A DNA stretch of 64,000 nucleotides from Streptococcus sanguinis (GTDB lineage Bacteria; Bacillota; Bacilli; Lactobacillales; Streptococcaceae): contig NZ_CDMW01000001.1 in NCBI RefSeq assembly GCF_001078705.1, positions 2,101,541 through 2,165,540 on the forward strand, in the 5' to 3' direction. Below the pieces are notes generated by a model. The model did no database searches. It was not told where the DNA came from and saw only the letters and a list, made by a program, of their open reading frames with translations. Below, in pieces: positions 46,471 through 54,961 of the stretch (position 1 is its first letter; the number at the start of each line of letters is the position of its first letter). The position numbers and the translations under genes are program-made.

Positions 46471-47169
46471 TTATTTTAATCCTGCAACAAAGCGTTCTGT
46501 AATTTCTTTAGGGCGAGTAATGGCTCCGCCGACAACGATGCCTCTTACACCCAAATCATGTATTTGCTTGGCTTGACTTGGATAATGAATCTTTCCTTCA
46601 GCGATGACATCAAAGCCTGCTTGACACAAGCGGCGGATGAGCTCAATGTCCGGTCCGTCAACCTTGGGACTGTAAGAAGTGTAGCCCGACAAGGTAGTGC
46701 CGACAAAGTCTACACCAGCTTCTACAGCAGCAGCAGCTTCCTCATAGGTACTGATATCTGCCATCAATAGCTGATGAGGATATTTGGCCTTGACCTGCTT
46801 GATGAAATCCGCAATTGTCAGGCCATCATGGCGTTCCCGCTTGGTACAGTCCAGAGCAATGACTTCAATATCCAGAGCAGCCAACTCATCCACTTCCCGC
46901 ATGGTAGCCGTGATAAAAGGCTCTTGTGGCGGATAGTCGCGTTTGATAATTCCGATGATGGGCAGAGAAGTTACTTCCTTGATCTCCCGAATATCACGAA
47001 CACTATTAGCGCGAATACCGACAGCACCGCCCTGCTCAGCAGCCTTGACCAAGAGAGGAATGACTCCTCCAGCTTCAGTATAAAGCGGCTCCTGGGGCAA
47101 GGCTTGACAAGAAACAATGATGCCGTCTTTAATCTTGGCTATCAAGTCATCTTTTAAAATCTGTGACAT
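46471..47169 (-). CDS. nanE: N-acetylmannosamine-6-phosphate 2-epimerase
   Basis: 232 residues, TIM barrel. Converts ManNAc-6-P to GlcNAc-6-P. Family segments: [54 protein letters not shown] and [11 protein letters not shown], with the catalytic lysine and glutamate in these loops. It is the first gene of the operon. A promoter with a cre box lies 150 bases upstream, and AAGGAGATT precedes the ATG. Confidence 0.93.
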   Translation of the reverse strand: MSQILKDDLIAKIKDGIIVSCQALPQEPLYTEAGGVIPLLVKAAEQGGAVGIRANSVRDIREIKEVTSLPIIGIIKRDYPPQEPFITATMREVDELAALDIEVIALDCTKRERHDGLTIADFIKQVKAKYPHQLLMADISTYEEAAAAVEAGVDFVGTTLSGYTSYSPKVDGPDIELIRRLCQAGFDVIAEGKIHYPSQAKQIHDLGVRGIVVGGAITRPKEITERFVAGLK

Positions 47170-47200
47170 GAATATACAATCTCCTTTCGTAAGACATCGG

Positions 47201-47210
47201 TCTGATCAGA
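47201..47210. promoter_or_regulatory. Short palindrome in the nanE leader
   Basis: TCTGATCAGA is a perfect 10-bp palindrome 32 bases upstream of the nanE start. It may be a small operator; there is little else to support it. Confidence 0.3.
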
Positions 47211-47322
47211 TAGTCTAACAACTACCTAGGACCTCAGGCGGAGCAGGGAAGCAGGCCGCAAACAAATATTTTTACTTCCTTACCCTAGACTCCATTTTTT
47301 AACTCGAGTATTTCATAATGTT

Positions 47323-47352
47323 ATTATAAATAATTTTTAAAGCGCTTTCAAT
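47323..47352 (-). promoter_or_regulatory. nan operon promoter with a cre box
   Basis: TTGAAA (47351-47346), a 17-base spacer and TATAAT (47328-47323). TGAAAGCGCTTTAA covers the -35 and fits the CcpA cre consensus, so the operon should be repressed by preferred sugars. Confidence 0.75.
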
Positions 47353-47402
47353 ATTGTTTGAAATTTAGATTTTAGTTTCCGAATTTTCCAGAAAAATAGA
47401 AA

Positions 47403-47426
47403 TTTCTGAAAGTACTTTCAGAAATC
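47403..47426. promoter_or_regulatory. Perfect 24-bp palindrome upstream of the nan promoter
   Basis: ATTTCTGAAAGT followed at once by ACTTTCAGAAAT, with no spacer, about 50 bases upstream of the nan -35. It has the length and symmetry of an RpiR-type operator and is the best candidate site for the regulator at 36155. The remaining bases of the gap 47170-47547 hold the promoter and the esterase terminator only. Confidence 0.55.
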
Positions 47427-47508
47427 CGTTTTGTAGAAAAGTCAATGAAAGAGCAAGCGAACTTCTAAAAAAGATTCTCATTTCTATACTCCCTCAGGCA
47501 AGTAAAAA

Positions 47509-47530
47509 GGGCTAGGCAAAAGCCTAGCCC
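47509..47530 (-). terminator. Terminator of the esterase gene
   Basis: GGGCTAGGC (47509-47517) pairs with GCCTAGCCC (47522-47530) around AAAA, followed on the minus strand by TTTTT. Confidence 0.88.
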
Positions 47531-47547
47531 CAAAGGGGGGACGAATA

Positions 47548-48549
47548 TTATCTCTCGGATTTAAAGTCCGAAACGAGACAAGGACTTTTTATTTTGGTTC
47601 CGCAGAGCCAGTTAAAGACAGTATCGCTGACACGGACATTCATAGCCTCATGCCCATACTCAGGCAGGAGATGATACTCTTTTTCTCCAGCCAAGCTGTT
47701 ATAGATGGCAAACTGCGTGATAGGATAGCAAACATCATCCTCTAGGCCAATAATCATCTGCACTGGACAGCTAATACGATGGGCCAGATTTTTCACGTCA
47801 ATATAAGCAAGTGTCCGCAACAACTGCTCTTCTGTCTCATGAAAAGGATCATGGAATTTGAAATAACGAAAGAGCTCATCATAGGCTTCACTGGTATTGC
47901 CAATCTCCAAAACCCGTCTAAAGTCAGCAAGGAAGGGATAGATGGCTACAGTCTGCTTAATCCGAGAATTTAAAGCAGCTGCCACTAGGGCCAAGGCTCC
48001 GCCCTGTGAACCGCCAAAACTAGACAAACGGTTTTCATCCACGAAGTCCAAACCAGCCACTAGCTCGACCAAGGTGTAAACATCCAGATAGACATCCTTG
48101 AAAAAAAGCTGATCCGGTCCATCTAGAGCCCCGCGGATAATATGTCCTTTAACAGTATTACCGCGGACTTCTCTATTACCATCCAGTGAATAGCCTGACT
48201 GACCACGAACATCCATCGACACCACACCCCAGCCCGCTGCCGTATAGGCCAGCATATCAGACCAATCCCAGCCCTGCCCCATATAACCATGGAAATGAAA
48301 CAATACCGGAACTTTTTCTGATAACTTAGGCACAACTAGCTTAGCATAGATTTGTCCACCGTTTCCAGACTTGAAGGTTAGCTCATAGCAAATCGCATAT
48401 GCAATTTGAAAATCTTTTTCCAGCAACTGGTAGTCCTGAGGCACTTCCACCACTGCCACTTGTTTATTCCAAAAGGTATCAAAATCGTCGGGCATTTCAT
48501 CTCTTCCGCGATAATCTAACATTTCTTTAAGTAAAGTAGGGTTTTTCAT
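47548..48549 (-). CDS. axe: CE7-family acetyl esterase
   Basis: 333 residues, alpha/beta hydrolase. RGQ at 115-117, nucleophile S181 in FGGSQGGALAL, Asp 271/272 in GLEDDVCYP and H300 in EYGHEAMN make the CE7 acetylxylan esterase/cephalosporin-C deacetylase set. No signal peptide, so it acts inside the cell. It adjoins the nan operon on the same strand, as in the pneumococcal nan region, with its own promoter (TTGAAA, 17 bases, TATGAT) and terminator. It may remove acetyl groups from imported O-acetylated sialic acids or other sugars; this is inference. Confidence 0.88.
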   Translation of the reverse strand: MKNPTLLKEMLDYRGRDEMPDDFDTFWNKQVAVVEVPQDYQLLEKDFQIAYAICYELTFKSGNGGQIYAKLVVPKLSEKVPVLFHFHGYMGQGWDWSDMLAYTAAGWGVVSMDVRGQSGYSLDGNREVRGNTVKGHIIRGALDGPDQLFFKDVYLDVYTLVELVAGLDFVDENRLSSFGGSQGGALALVAAALNSRIKQTVAIYPFLADFRRVLEIGNTSEAYDELFRYFKFHDPFHETEEQLLRTLAYIDVKNLAHRISCPVQMIIGLEDDVCYPITQFAIYNSLAGEKEYHLLPEYGHEAMNVRVSDTVFNWLCGTKIKSPCLVSDFKSER

Positions 48550-48584
48550 GTCTTATCCTCCCAACGATTCTTGAAACCTCTTTC

Positions 48585-48613
48585 ATCATACCATAGAAAG
48601 AGGAAGTTTTCAA
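48585..48613 (-). promoter_or_regulatory. Promoter of the CE7 esterase gene
   Basis: TTGAAA (48613-48608), 17 bases, TATGAT (48590-48585), 36 bases before the ATG. Confidence 0.65.
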
Positions 48614-48666
48614 TAGGTTAATATATAGATTTTCTGTTTTTTTTTGAAATTTTACCGATTCGCTGC

Positions 48667-49347
48667 CTAAGAACCTATATGAAGAAGGAGCAGTAAATAG
48701 AACAAACTAAATCCTATGTTTAAGCCTGCTCCGTTAAGGTAAGGGCGTCCGATTCTCAGCTTTTCTACCAGTAAGATAGTCAACAGACTGAGAGGTAAAG
48801 GAGTCAGCAGCCCCAGATAAATAGGCAATATTGTCTGACCGGTAACTATTAGCAGTGAGTAAACGAGCCAGCCTAGACCGGTCAGGGCGATAGCTGTCCG
48901 CCAGGTTATATCTAGAAAGAGCACTGCTTCATTGATAAGCCCGCTGTCTTCGTCTGAGCAGACCTGTCCGTTACTTCGTTTATAAGCCTTTTTGCTGATG
49001 ATTCCAACGTAGTAAAAGGCCACGTGTGCCACCGGCGACAGGGCAAATCCAATTCCTAACAAGGCTATTGACAGATAAGCCCACAAGCCCTTATTTGTCA
49101 AACCAAAGAGAGCATAAAGCGAGACTAACATAAGAGGGATTGAGAAGTTAGCCACCAGAGCGCCCAGACGCAGCCGACCGACAGAGCCAGAAAGCATCAG
49201 CATAGCCAGATTCTTATTGCCAATCCGACTCTGCTCCGTAAAAGAGACATAACTTTCCTTGTCTACCTCAAAGCCAACCAGCAGAATATCCCCCAATAAC
49301 CAGCAAAGACCACTCAACAGCCCAGCCCATAAAGATAAAAAAATCAC
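48667..49347 (-). CDS. Polytopic membrane protein of unknown function
   Basis: 226 residues with about six or seven membrane helices (near 5-24, 60-80, 88-112, 133-155, 160-180, 205-224). The loop GNKNLAMLMLSGSVGRLRLGAL after the first helix and the segment ALSPVAHVAFYYVG in the middle are likely family signatures, but the family cannot be named with certainty; some uncharacterised DUF families have this shape. GAAAAAAGGAGAG precedes the ATG. It lies between the sialic acid cluster and adhE with no link to either. Confidence 0.7.
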   Translation of the reverse strand: MIFLSLWAGLLSGLCWLLGDILLVGFEVDKESYVSFTEQSRIGNKNLAMLMLSGSVGRLRLGALVANFSIPLMLVSLYALFGLTNKGLWAYLSIALLGIGFALSPVAHVAFYYVGIISKKAYKRSNGQVCSDEDSGLINEAVLFLDITWRTAIALTGLGWLVYSLLIVTGQTILPIYLGLLTPLPLSLLTILLVEKLRIGRPYLNGAGLNIGFSLFYLLLLLHIGS

Positions 49348-49446
49348 ATTACTCTCCTTTTTTCCATTGTCCCCTTATCTTAGCACAAAAGCTCACTCAA
49401 TCACAAGTAGTCAGAAGGTTTACGTCTTTTTACCCCAGCAAGCTCC

Positions 49447-49537
49447 TTTCGTTAAGACACATAGCGCTCATGTCGCTCCGCTCCTCAGCAACCATGTCTC
49501 TAAGCTCGGCTTCGACCAGCAATCTTGCCTTGCTAAG
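49447..49537. repeat. Direct repeat copy 1 in the adhE downstream gap
   Basis: A 91-base unit beginning TTTCGTTAAGACACATAGCG and ending CTTGCTAAG. The second copy at 49622-49711 agrees over most of its length, including GCTCCTCAGCA-like and CTAAGCTC segments. On the minus strand both copies are open in one frame over their length, which suggests decayed coding sequence or a dispersed element. Confidence 0.75.
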
Positions 49538-49558
49538 TGTTACTTCAAGGTATACAGC

Positions 49559-49578
49559 TTTTGTCCCAAGGGACAAAA
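49559..49578. repeat. Perfect palindrome between the direct repeats
   Basis: TTTTGTCCC and GGGACAAAA flank AA. It is a possible small terminator or part of the repeated element. Confidence 0.5.
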
Positions 49579-49621
49579 CTGCATCCACTGCTCTATGACT
49601 CAACTTTGTCCTGCGGCCACG

Positions 49622-49711
49622 TTTCGTTAAGAGGCCTAGCGCTCACGTCACTCCACTCCTCAGCATCAATGTCTCTAAGCTCAGCTTCGACCAGAGGTCT
49701 TGTCTGGCTAA
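49622..49711. repeat. Direct repeat copy 2 in the adhE downstream gap
   Basis: Ninety bases parallel to 49447-49537, starting TTTCGTTAAGAGGCCTAGCG and ending TCTGGCTAAG. Differences are scattered point changes. No gene is present in 49348-49790 apart from these repeats and the adhE terminator. Confidence 0.75.
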
Positions 49712-49724
49712 GAGACCTAGAAAA

Positions 49725-49748
49725 ATCCCCTGCCAAAGGGTAGGGGAT
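49725..49748 (-). terminator. adhE terminator
   Basis: ATCCCCT (49725-49731) pairs with AGGGGAT (49742-49748); on the minus strand TTTTT follows immediately. Confidence 0.82.
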
Positions 49749-49790
49749 GACCGACAAACTGTCTTATTTTTAATTGAGGAAGCTGCTCGC

Positions 49791-52445
49791 TTATTTGCGG
49801 CGTCCTGGGCGTTCCTTGTAGCCATAGTAAGCGTCTTCGATGATTTCCTGCATGTGGTCAACCATTGGAAGGCGTGGGTTGGCTGGAGAACATTGGTCTT
49901 CGTAAGCAAGGAAGGCCAATTCGCGTGAATGTTCTTTCCATTCTTTTTCGTCAATACCTTGAGCCTTGAAGTTCATTTCGATACCGACACGTTCTCCCAG
50001 TTCATAAACAGCTTTTGCGTAAGATTCCACACCTTCTTCTGGAGTAGAAGCTGGCAAGCCAAGCATGCGAGCGATGTCTTGGTATTTCTCATCCGCACGG
50101 TAGTAGTTGTACTTAGGCCATGTCGCCGTCTTAGCTGGACGTGTACCGTTGTAGCGGATTACGTATGGCAACAAGATCGCATTGGTACGACCGTGGATTG
50201 TGTGGAACTGAGCACCAATCTTATGGGCCATAGAGTGGGAAATTCCCAAGAAGGCATTGGCAAAGGCCATACCAGCGATAGTAGAGGCATTATGCATCTT
50301 TTCGCGAGAGTGGAAGTCAGCATTCTTAACAGAGCTTTCCAGATTTTCAAAGACGAGTTTGATCGCTTGGAGAGCCAAACCATCTGTAAAGTCGCTGGCC
50401 ATCTGAGATACATAAGCTTCTGTTGCGTGCGTCAGAACGTCCATACCAGTGTCTGCTGCGACAAATCCTGGAACAGTCAGTACCAGAGCTGGGTCTACGA
50501 TGGCTACAGTTGGAGTCAGAGAGTAGTCAGCGATTGGGTACTTACGGTTGTTAGCCTTATCAGAGATGACGGCAAACGGTGTTACTTCTGAACCTGTACC
50601 AGATGTTGTAGGGATTGCGATAAACTTAGTCTTCTTACCAAGCAATGGGAATTTGAAGGCACGTTTACGGATATCCATGAATTTTTGCACAAGGTCACGG
50701 AAGTCCACTTCTGGTTGCTCATAGAAGAGCCACATTACTTTAGCTGCGTCCATTGGTGAACCACCACCAAGCGCGATGATTGTATCAGGTTTGAAGGTAC
50801 GCATAATCTCTGTACCACGTTCAACGGTTGTGATATCTGGATCTGGCTCTACGTCTGCAAAGATTTGGTAAACAACCTTATTACGACGAAGATCGAGTTG
50901 TTCGATGATACGATCTAGGAAACCAAGCTCTACCATAGCATGGTCTGTAACGATCATGACACGTTCCACATCACGACATTTTTGCAGGTATTGGATAGAG
51001 TCACGCTCGAAGTAAGTTTTTGAAGGGAGTTTCATCCATTGCATATTATTTCTACGTCTTCCTACTTTTTTGATGTTCAAGAGATTCACAGCACTAACGT
51101 TATCACCAACTGAGTTGCGACCATAAGAACCACAGCCCAGAGTCAGTGATGGCAGGAAGGCATTATAAACATCTCCGATACCGCCGAAAGTAGAAGGTGA
51201 ATTGCAAATAACACGGATGGCACGAACAGCCTTACCAAATTCCTTAGTCAACTCTTCGTCCGCTGTATGGATAGCAGCTGAGTGACCAAGACCATGGAAT
51301 TCTACCATTTGACGGGCTTTTTCAACACCGTCTTCACGGGATTCAGACTTGAGAACAGCAATGACAGGTGACAGTTTTTCTCGTGTCAATGGTTCTTTTT
51401 CACCAACTTCTTTACACTCTGCAGCCAAGATATTCGTATCTTCTGGCACACTGAAGCCTGCCTGCTCTGCAATCCAAGTAGCTGGCTTACCAACGATATC
51501 CGGATTGAGCTTAGCACCGGCACAGTTTTTGCTATTAGCCTTAGCACCGAAGCAGAATTCTTCCAACAGAGCTTTTTCTTTCTTATTTACAAAGTAAGTA
51601 TGATAAGATTTGAACTCTTCTACAAATTCATCATAAACTTCCTTGTCAATGATAACCGCTTGCTCAGAGGCACAGACCATACCATTGTCAAAGGACTTAG
51701 ACATAACGATATCGTGCGCTGCTTGACGGATATTAGCGGATTTTTCCACATAAGCTGGTACGTTTCCGGCACCAACCCCCAGAGCTGGCTTACCACATGA
51801 GTAAGCTGCCTTCACCATTGCGTTACCACCTGTCGCAAGGATAGTCGCAATCCCTTCGTGGTTCATAAGTGCAGAAGTTGCTTCCATTGATGGTTGAGTA
51901 ATCCATTGCACACAGTTTTCAGGCGCACCTGCTGCAATCGCAGCATCACGAACGATTTGCGCTGCATGGGCAGATGATTCTTGAGCAGATGGGTGGAAAG
52001 CAAAGATGATCGGATTACGTGTTTTTAAGGAAATCAAAGATTTGAAAATCGCTGTTGAAGTCGGGTTGGTTGTTGGAGTAATTCCACAGACAACACCCAC
52101 TGGCTCCGCAATCAAGGTCAATCCAGTCACATCATCTTCTTCAATAACGCCGACAGTTTTCGTATGGCGCATATTATTCACAACGTGCTCACAGGCGAAA
52201 AGGTTTTTCGTTGCCTTGTCTTCAAAAACTCCACGGCCCGTTTCTTCATAAGCGTGCAGGGCCAACTCACCATGGGCATCCAAAGCTGCTACAGAGGCCT
52301 TGGCTACGATGTAGTCCACCTGTTCCTGATTCAGCTTTCTCATTTCCTCTAGTGCAGCCAGACCTTTTTGCACCAATTCATCGACATGCTTTTGCGCTGC
52401 CAAAGCCTTGTCTTCTTGTTCTACCGTTTTCTTCTTTTCAGCCAT
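49791..52445 (-). CDS. adhE: Bifunctional acetaldehyde-CoA/alcohol dehydrogenase
   Basis: 884 residues. The N-terminal aldehyde dehydrogenase (about 20-440) has the catalytic cysteine in DNGMVCASEQ and NAD-binding GAGNVP. A linker (NAVNLLNIKKVGRRRNNMQW region) leads to the iron-dependent alcohol dehydrogenase (about 460-870), with GGGSPMDAAK and the iron ligands in GISHSMAHKIGAQFHTIHG. It reduces acetyl-CoA to ethanol and regenerates NAD under low oxygen; AdhE forms filaments called spirosomes. GGAGG precedes the ATG. The promoter carries two Rex-type boxes and an upstream cre box. Transcription ends at a hairpin. Confidence 0.96.
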   Translation of the reverse strand: MAEKKKTVEQEDKALAAQKHVDELVQKGLAALEEMRKLNQEQVDYIVAKASVAALDAHGELALHAYEETGRGVFEDKATKNLFACEHVVNNMRHTKTVGVIEEDDVTGLTLIAEPVGVVCGITPTTNPTSTAIFKSLISLKTRNPIIFAFHPSAQESSAHAAQIVRDAAIAAGAPENCVQWITQPSMEATSALMNHEGIATILATGGNAMVKAAYSCGKPALGVGAGNVPAYVEKSANIRQAAHDIVMSKSFDNGMVCASEQAVIIDKEVYDEFVEEFKSYHTYFVNKKEKALLEEFCFGAKANSKNCAGAKLNPDIVGKPATWIAEQAGFSVPEDTNILAAECKEVGEKEPLTREKLSPVIAVLKSESREDGVEKARQMVEFHGLGHSAAIHTADEELTKEFGKAVRAIRVICNSPSTFGGIGDVYNAFLPSLTLGCGSYGRNSVGDNVSAVNLLNIKKVGRRRNNMQWMKLPSKTYFERDSIQYLQKCRDVERVMIVTDHAMVELGFLDRIIEQLDLRRNKVVYQIFADVEPDPDITTVERGTEIMRTFKPDTIIALGGGSPMDAAKVMWLFYEQPEVDFRDLVQKFMDIRKRAFKFPLLGKKTKFIAIPTTSGTGSEVTPFAVISDKANNRKYPIADYSLTPTVAIVDPALVLTVPGFVAADTGMDVLTHATEAYVSQMASDFTDGLALQAIKLVFENLESSVKNADFHSREKMHNASTIAGMAFANAFLGISHSMAHKIGAQFHTIHGRTNAILLPYVIRYNGTRPAKTATWPKYNYYRADEKYQDIARMLGLPASTPEEGVESYAKAVYELGERVGIEMNFKAQGIDEKEWKEHSRELAFLAYEDQCSPANPRLPMVDHMQEIIEDAYYGYKERPGRRK

Positions 52446-52494
52446 TCTATTCCTCCAATGGTTTTGCCTTAGGTTAGACGAAGAACACTAACCT

Positions 52495-52512
52495 TTGTTA
52501 ATTATTTCACAA
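52495..52512. promoter_or_regulatory. Rex box 1 at the adhE transcription start
   Basis: TTGTTAATTATTTCACAA matches the redox-sensing Rex consensus TTGTGAAnnnnTTCACAA at all but one position of the conserved arms. It covers the predicted start site, so Rex would block transcription when NADH is low. Confidence 0.75.
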
Positions 52513-52516
52513 TACA

Positions 52517-52545
52517 ATTATAACTTATTTAATACCTTTTGTAAA
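52517..52545 (-). promoter_or_regulatory. adhE promoter
   Basis: TTTACA (52545-52540), 17 bases, TATAAT (52522-52517). Confidence 0.75.
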
Positions 52546-52583
52546 CACTTTCACTTAACATTCACAAACTTTTTTCTATTACT

Positions 52584-52601
52584 TTGTGAATTATATAACA
52601 A
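52584..52601. promoter_or_regulatory. Rex box 2 upstream of the adhE promoter
   Basis: TTGTGAATTATATAACAA has a perfect left arm and a partial right arm of the Rex consensus. A third half site (TTGTGAA, 52635-52641) and several TTCACA copies are scattered to 52690. Confidence 0.6.
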
Positions 52602-52692
52602 ATCCGCTTATTTTACAGTCTATTCTTTTAGTTATTGTGAAAAAATTTTTTACATTTTAAAAATTTCACATACTTTTGTTTTCACATAATAT

Positions 52693-52707
52693 ATGAAAAC
52701 GCTTTCT
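52693..52707. promoter_or_regulatory. cre box upstream of adhE
   Basis: ATGAAAACGCTTTCT fits the CcpA consensus WTGNAANCGNWNNCW exactly. It lies about 170 bases upstream of the adhE start, and just before the acyltransferase operon terminator. Confidence 0.7.
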
Positions 52708-52720
52708 TGTTTTAGATATA

Positions 52721-52742
52721 AAAAGCTCGGATGGACCGAGCT
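52721..52742 (-). terminator. Terminator of the phosphatase-MORN-acyltransferase operon
   Basis: AGCTCGG (52724-52730) pairs with CCGAGCT (52736-52742) around ATGGA; TTTTT follows on the minus strand. Confidence 0.8.
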
Positions 52743-52748
52743 GATTAT

Positions 52749-54554
52749 TTATGGTTTCACATTACCTGAATTGGCTTCATCTATGGCTTGCTTAATGGTA
52801 TTGGCATAGAGAATTCCTCCCTCAATGATGGATTCTGAGTTCGAGCCAAAGTGGACATAGTCTGTCCCTTCCCAAATCTGTGGGTTATCAATAGCGGTCT
52901 GATGCCAGTCAGCCACAAAGACATAGTCGTACTTCTTGGCTAATTCCAGCTCATACTCCCGCTGCTGGGCTAAAACACCACCCTCTGAGCGACCGTCATA
53001 AGGAGTCACGAGAATCAGCTGATGGCCCTTAGGAAGGCTGGAAACATACTCATCCAAAAGTTCATTCGAGTAACCGGACGAATTGGTTCCAAGAGCCAGG
53101 ACAACCTGCTTCTTCAGCACCCTATTAGCAATATCTGTCTTATAGACCTCCAAGCCTGTGCTCAGACTGCGGCTAACAACAGTGTCTAGCTCGATTCCTG
53201 GCAAGATCTGCTGCAATTGATCGCTTGAGCGCAGGGCAACGGAGTCACCAATCATGGTAATCCCGTCCGCCACATTGTACTCAGTCGCCTTGGACTGATC
53301 AACCTGACTGCGAGTTGTCTGCATCTTAGTGTCTGCTTGATTCAGAGCGTTGACAATCAAACTTTCCTCAAAAGCTCCTACCTTTGGTGCTGTCACCGAG
53401 ATAAAGAACATAATCAAAGTCAGCGGAATCATACTGTAAAAAATTAGTGTGGTGAGAGATGACAGATCCATCTTGGTTCCCATGATAACTGGCTGACGTC
53501 CAGCAAGAGTTGGCTCCAAGATATAGAAAGACAAGGCTGCAAAAGTAAGGGACAGCAACGTAGTCAAGAGAACAGCCAAGCCATTACTCATCAGCTGGGT
53601 AAAGATAATATAGAATGGCCAGTGGAAGAGATAAACACCATAGCTGGTATCTGCGATAAAGTTGATAACTTTAGGCTCCTTCACATCAGGAAGCTTATCA
53701 TGCAACATCCTAGCTGCCAAAATCATCAGACAGGCCAAGGTAGTCGAAGTCAAGAACCCTACTAGATAAGTCCAAAGATTGTCAAACTTGAGCAGGAAGC
53801 TGAGCAAAAGCAAAATAGCTGCGCTGCCCCCCATAATTCCTAGCACTTGCTTGAGAGCCAGCTTTTCTTCCAGCATCTTAAAGCGACTGCTGACATGCCC
53901 AATACCAGACAAGGTTGCCAGGATGCTTCCTGCAAAGAAAGGAAAGACATGGGTCAAACTTGAGAAATAAATATCAGAGTAATTCTTAGTGGTCAAAGCG
54001 CCAGCAAACATTGATACAAAGCTGACCAAAAAGAGACCTGCAGAGACTAGCGCAATCATACCGCGATAGCGAGCCGTTGACTTGGCAACCTTGCCCAGGC
54101 CCCAAGCAGCCAGTCCCCAAAGAACATAATAGTGCACTTCTAAAGCCAGACTCCAAGTATGAATCAGGATGTGCGGCACAAACTGACTCTCATAATTGCC
54201 GCCAGATAGCATTTCATAAAAATTGGTCACAAAGCCCAAAGCAGCCGCAATCTGCGTCCCAATTCCAGCCACAAAATCCTTACGAATCAAGAGGGTAAAG
54301 GGCATAACGACCAAAATCATAAAGACCAGAGGCGGTACAATCCGATAAAAACGCCGTTTGAAAAAGCCTTGGATATCGATTTCTTTCTTCTTGGCAAACT
54401 CGTCAATAAGCAGAGCGGTAATCAAGAAGCCCGAAAAGGTAAAGAAGATATCCACGCCAATAAAACCGCCAGGGAAAACGCTCTGGAAGTAATGATAAAG
54501 CAGAACTAGAAGCAGACCCGTGATTCTGACGAGCGAAAACCATTTAATGCGCAT
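52749..54554 (-). CDS. OatA-like peptidoglycan or surface acyltransferase
   Basis: 601 residues from MRIKWFSLVRITGLLLVLLY, the family start; the frame continues upstream into the MORN gene. Residues 1-380 form an acyltransferase-3 membrane domain with about ten helices (GVDIFFTFSGFLIT near 30, HTWSLALEVHYY near 150). The C-terminus is an extracellular SGNH domain with GDSV (near 430) and DYVHFGSNS near the end, giving the Ser and Asp/His of the triad. Such proteins O-acetylate muramic acid and protect against lysozyme. It overlaps the MORN gene by 11 bases. Confidence 0.85.
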   Translation of the reverse strand: MRIKWFSLVRITGLLLVLLYHYFQSVFPGGFIGVDIFFTFSGFLITALLIDEFAKKKEIDIQGFFKRRFYRIVPPLVFMILVVMPFTLLIRKDFVAGIGTQIAAALGFVTNFYEMLSGGNYESQFVPHILIHTWSLALEVHYYVLWGLAAWGLGKVAKSTARYRGMIALVSAGLFLVSFVSMFAGALTTKNYSDIYFSSLTHVFPFFAGSILATLSGIGHVSSRFKMLEEKLALKQVLGIMGGSAAILLLLSFLLKFDNLWTYLVGFLTSTTLACLMILAARMLHDKLPDVKEPKVINFIADTSYGVYLFHWPFYIIFTQLMSNGLAVLLTTLLSLTFAALSFYILEPTLAGRQPVIMGTKMDLSSLTTLIFYSMIPLTLIMFFISVTAPKVGAFEESLIVNALNQADTKMQTTRSQVDQSKATEYNVADGITMIGDSVALRSSDQLQQILPGIELDTVVSRSLSTGLEVYKTDIANRVLKKQVVLALGTNSSGYSNELLDEYVSSLPKGHQLILVTPYDGRSEGGVLAQQREYELELAKKYDYVFVADWHQTAIDNPQIWEGTDYVHFGSNSESIIEGGILYANTIKQAIDEANSGNVKP

Positions 54555-54957
54555 TTTGATAAATTCCTTGTTTAAACGTTCCTTCATAAACGACATTGCC
54601 TTCTGTCGTTAGCTTTCCTTGTCCATCGGCCTGACCCTTGCTGAAGTCCCCTTCATATTTCCAGCCAGCCTCCGAGGTAAAGGTTCCTTTGCCGTCAAAG
54701 ATGCCATTGCGAAATTGACCGCTATAACTATCCCCATTTTGAAAAGTCATAGTCCCCTGACCGTTCATCTTCCCGCGAACCAAGGTTCCGTCATACTTGA
54801 TCTTGCCCTGATCCAGCGTTAAAACGCCCTTACCAGGAATCCCCGAGGTAAAGACCAGAATAGCTGACAGCACAATGACCGTTACAGCCAAGAGTTCTAA
54901 ATTCTGCCGGGTCAGATAGACCTTGTATTTATCGTAAAATTCTTTTACTTTATCCAT
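54544..54957 (-). CDS. Membrane-anchored MORN-repeat protein
   Basis: 137 residues from MDKVKEFYDKYKVYL (a start four residues earlier is possible, as the upstream gene ends in the same place). One membrane helix at about 22-40, then four MORN-like repeats of about 23 residues (GKMNGQGTMTFQNGDSY, GIFDGKGTFTSEAGWKY, GQADGQGKLTTEGNVVY). MORN repeats mediate membrane or protein contact. The gene is coupled to the phosphatase before it and the acyltransferase after it, so it may guide the acyltransferase to the wall. The role is inferred from context only. Confidence 0.8.
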   Translation of the reverse strand: MDKVKEFYDKYKVYLTRQNLELLAVTVIVLSAILVFTSGIPGKGVLTLDQGKIKYDGTLVRGKMNGQGTMTFQNGDSYSGQFRNGIFDGKGTFTSEAGWKYEGDFSKGQADGQGKLTTEGNVVYEGTFKQGIYQNAH

Positions 54958-54961
54958 ATTC

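Noticed and set aside
49929-50591. A 220-residue plus-strand frame inside adhE
   Set aside because: A shadow of the alcohol dehydrogenase domain; composition is Cys/Val/Arg-rich and unlike any protein.
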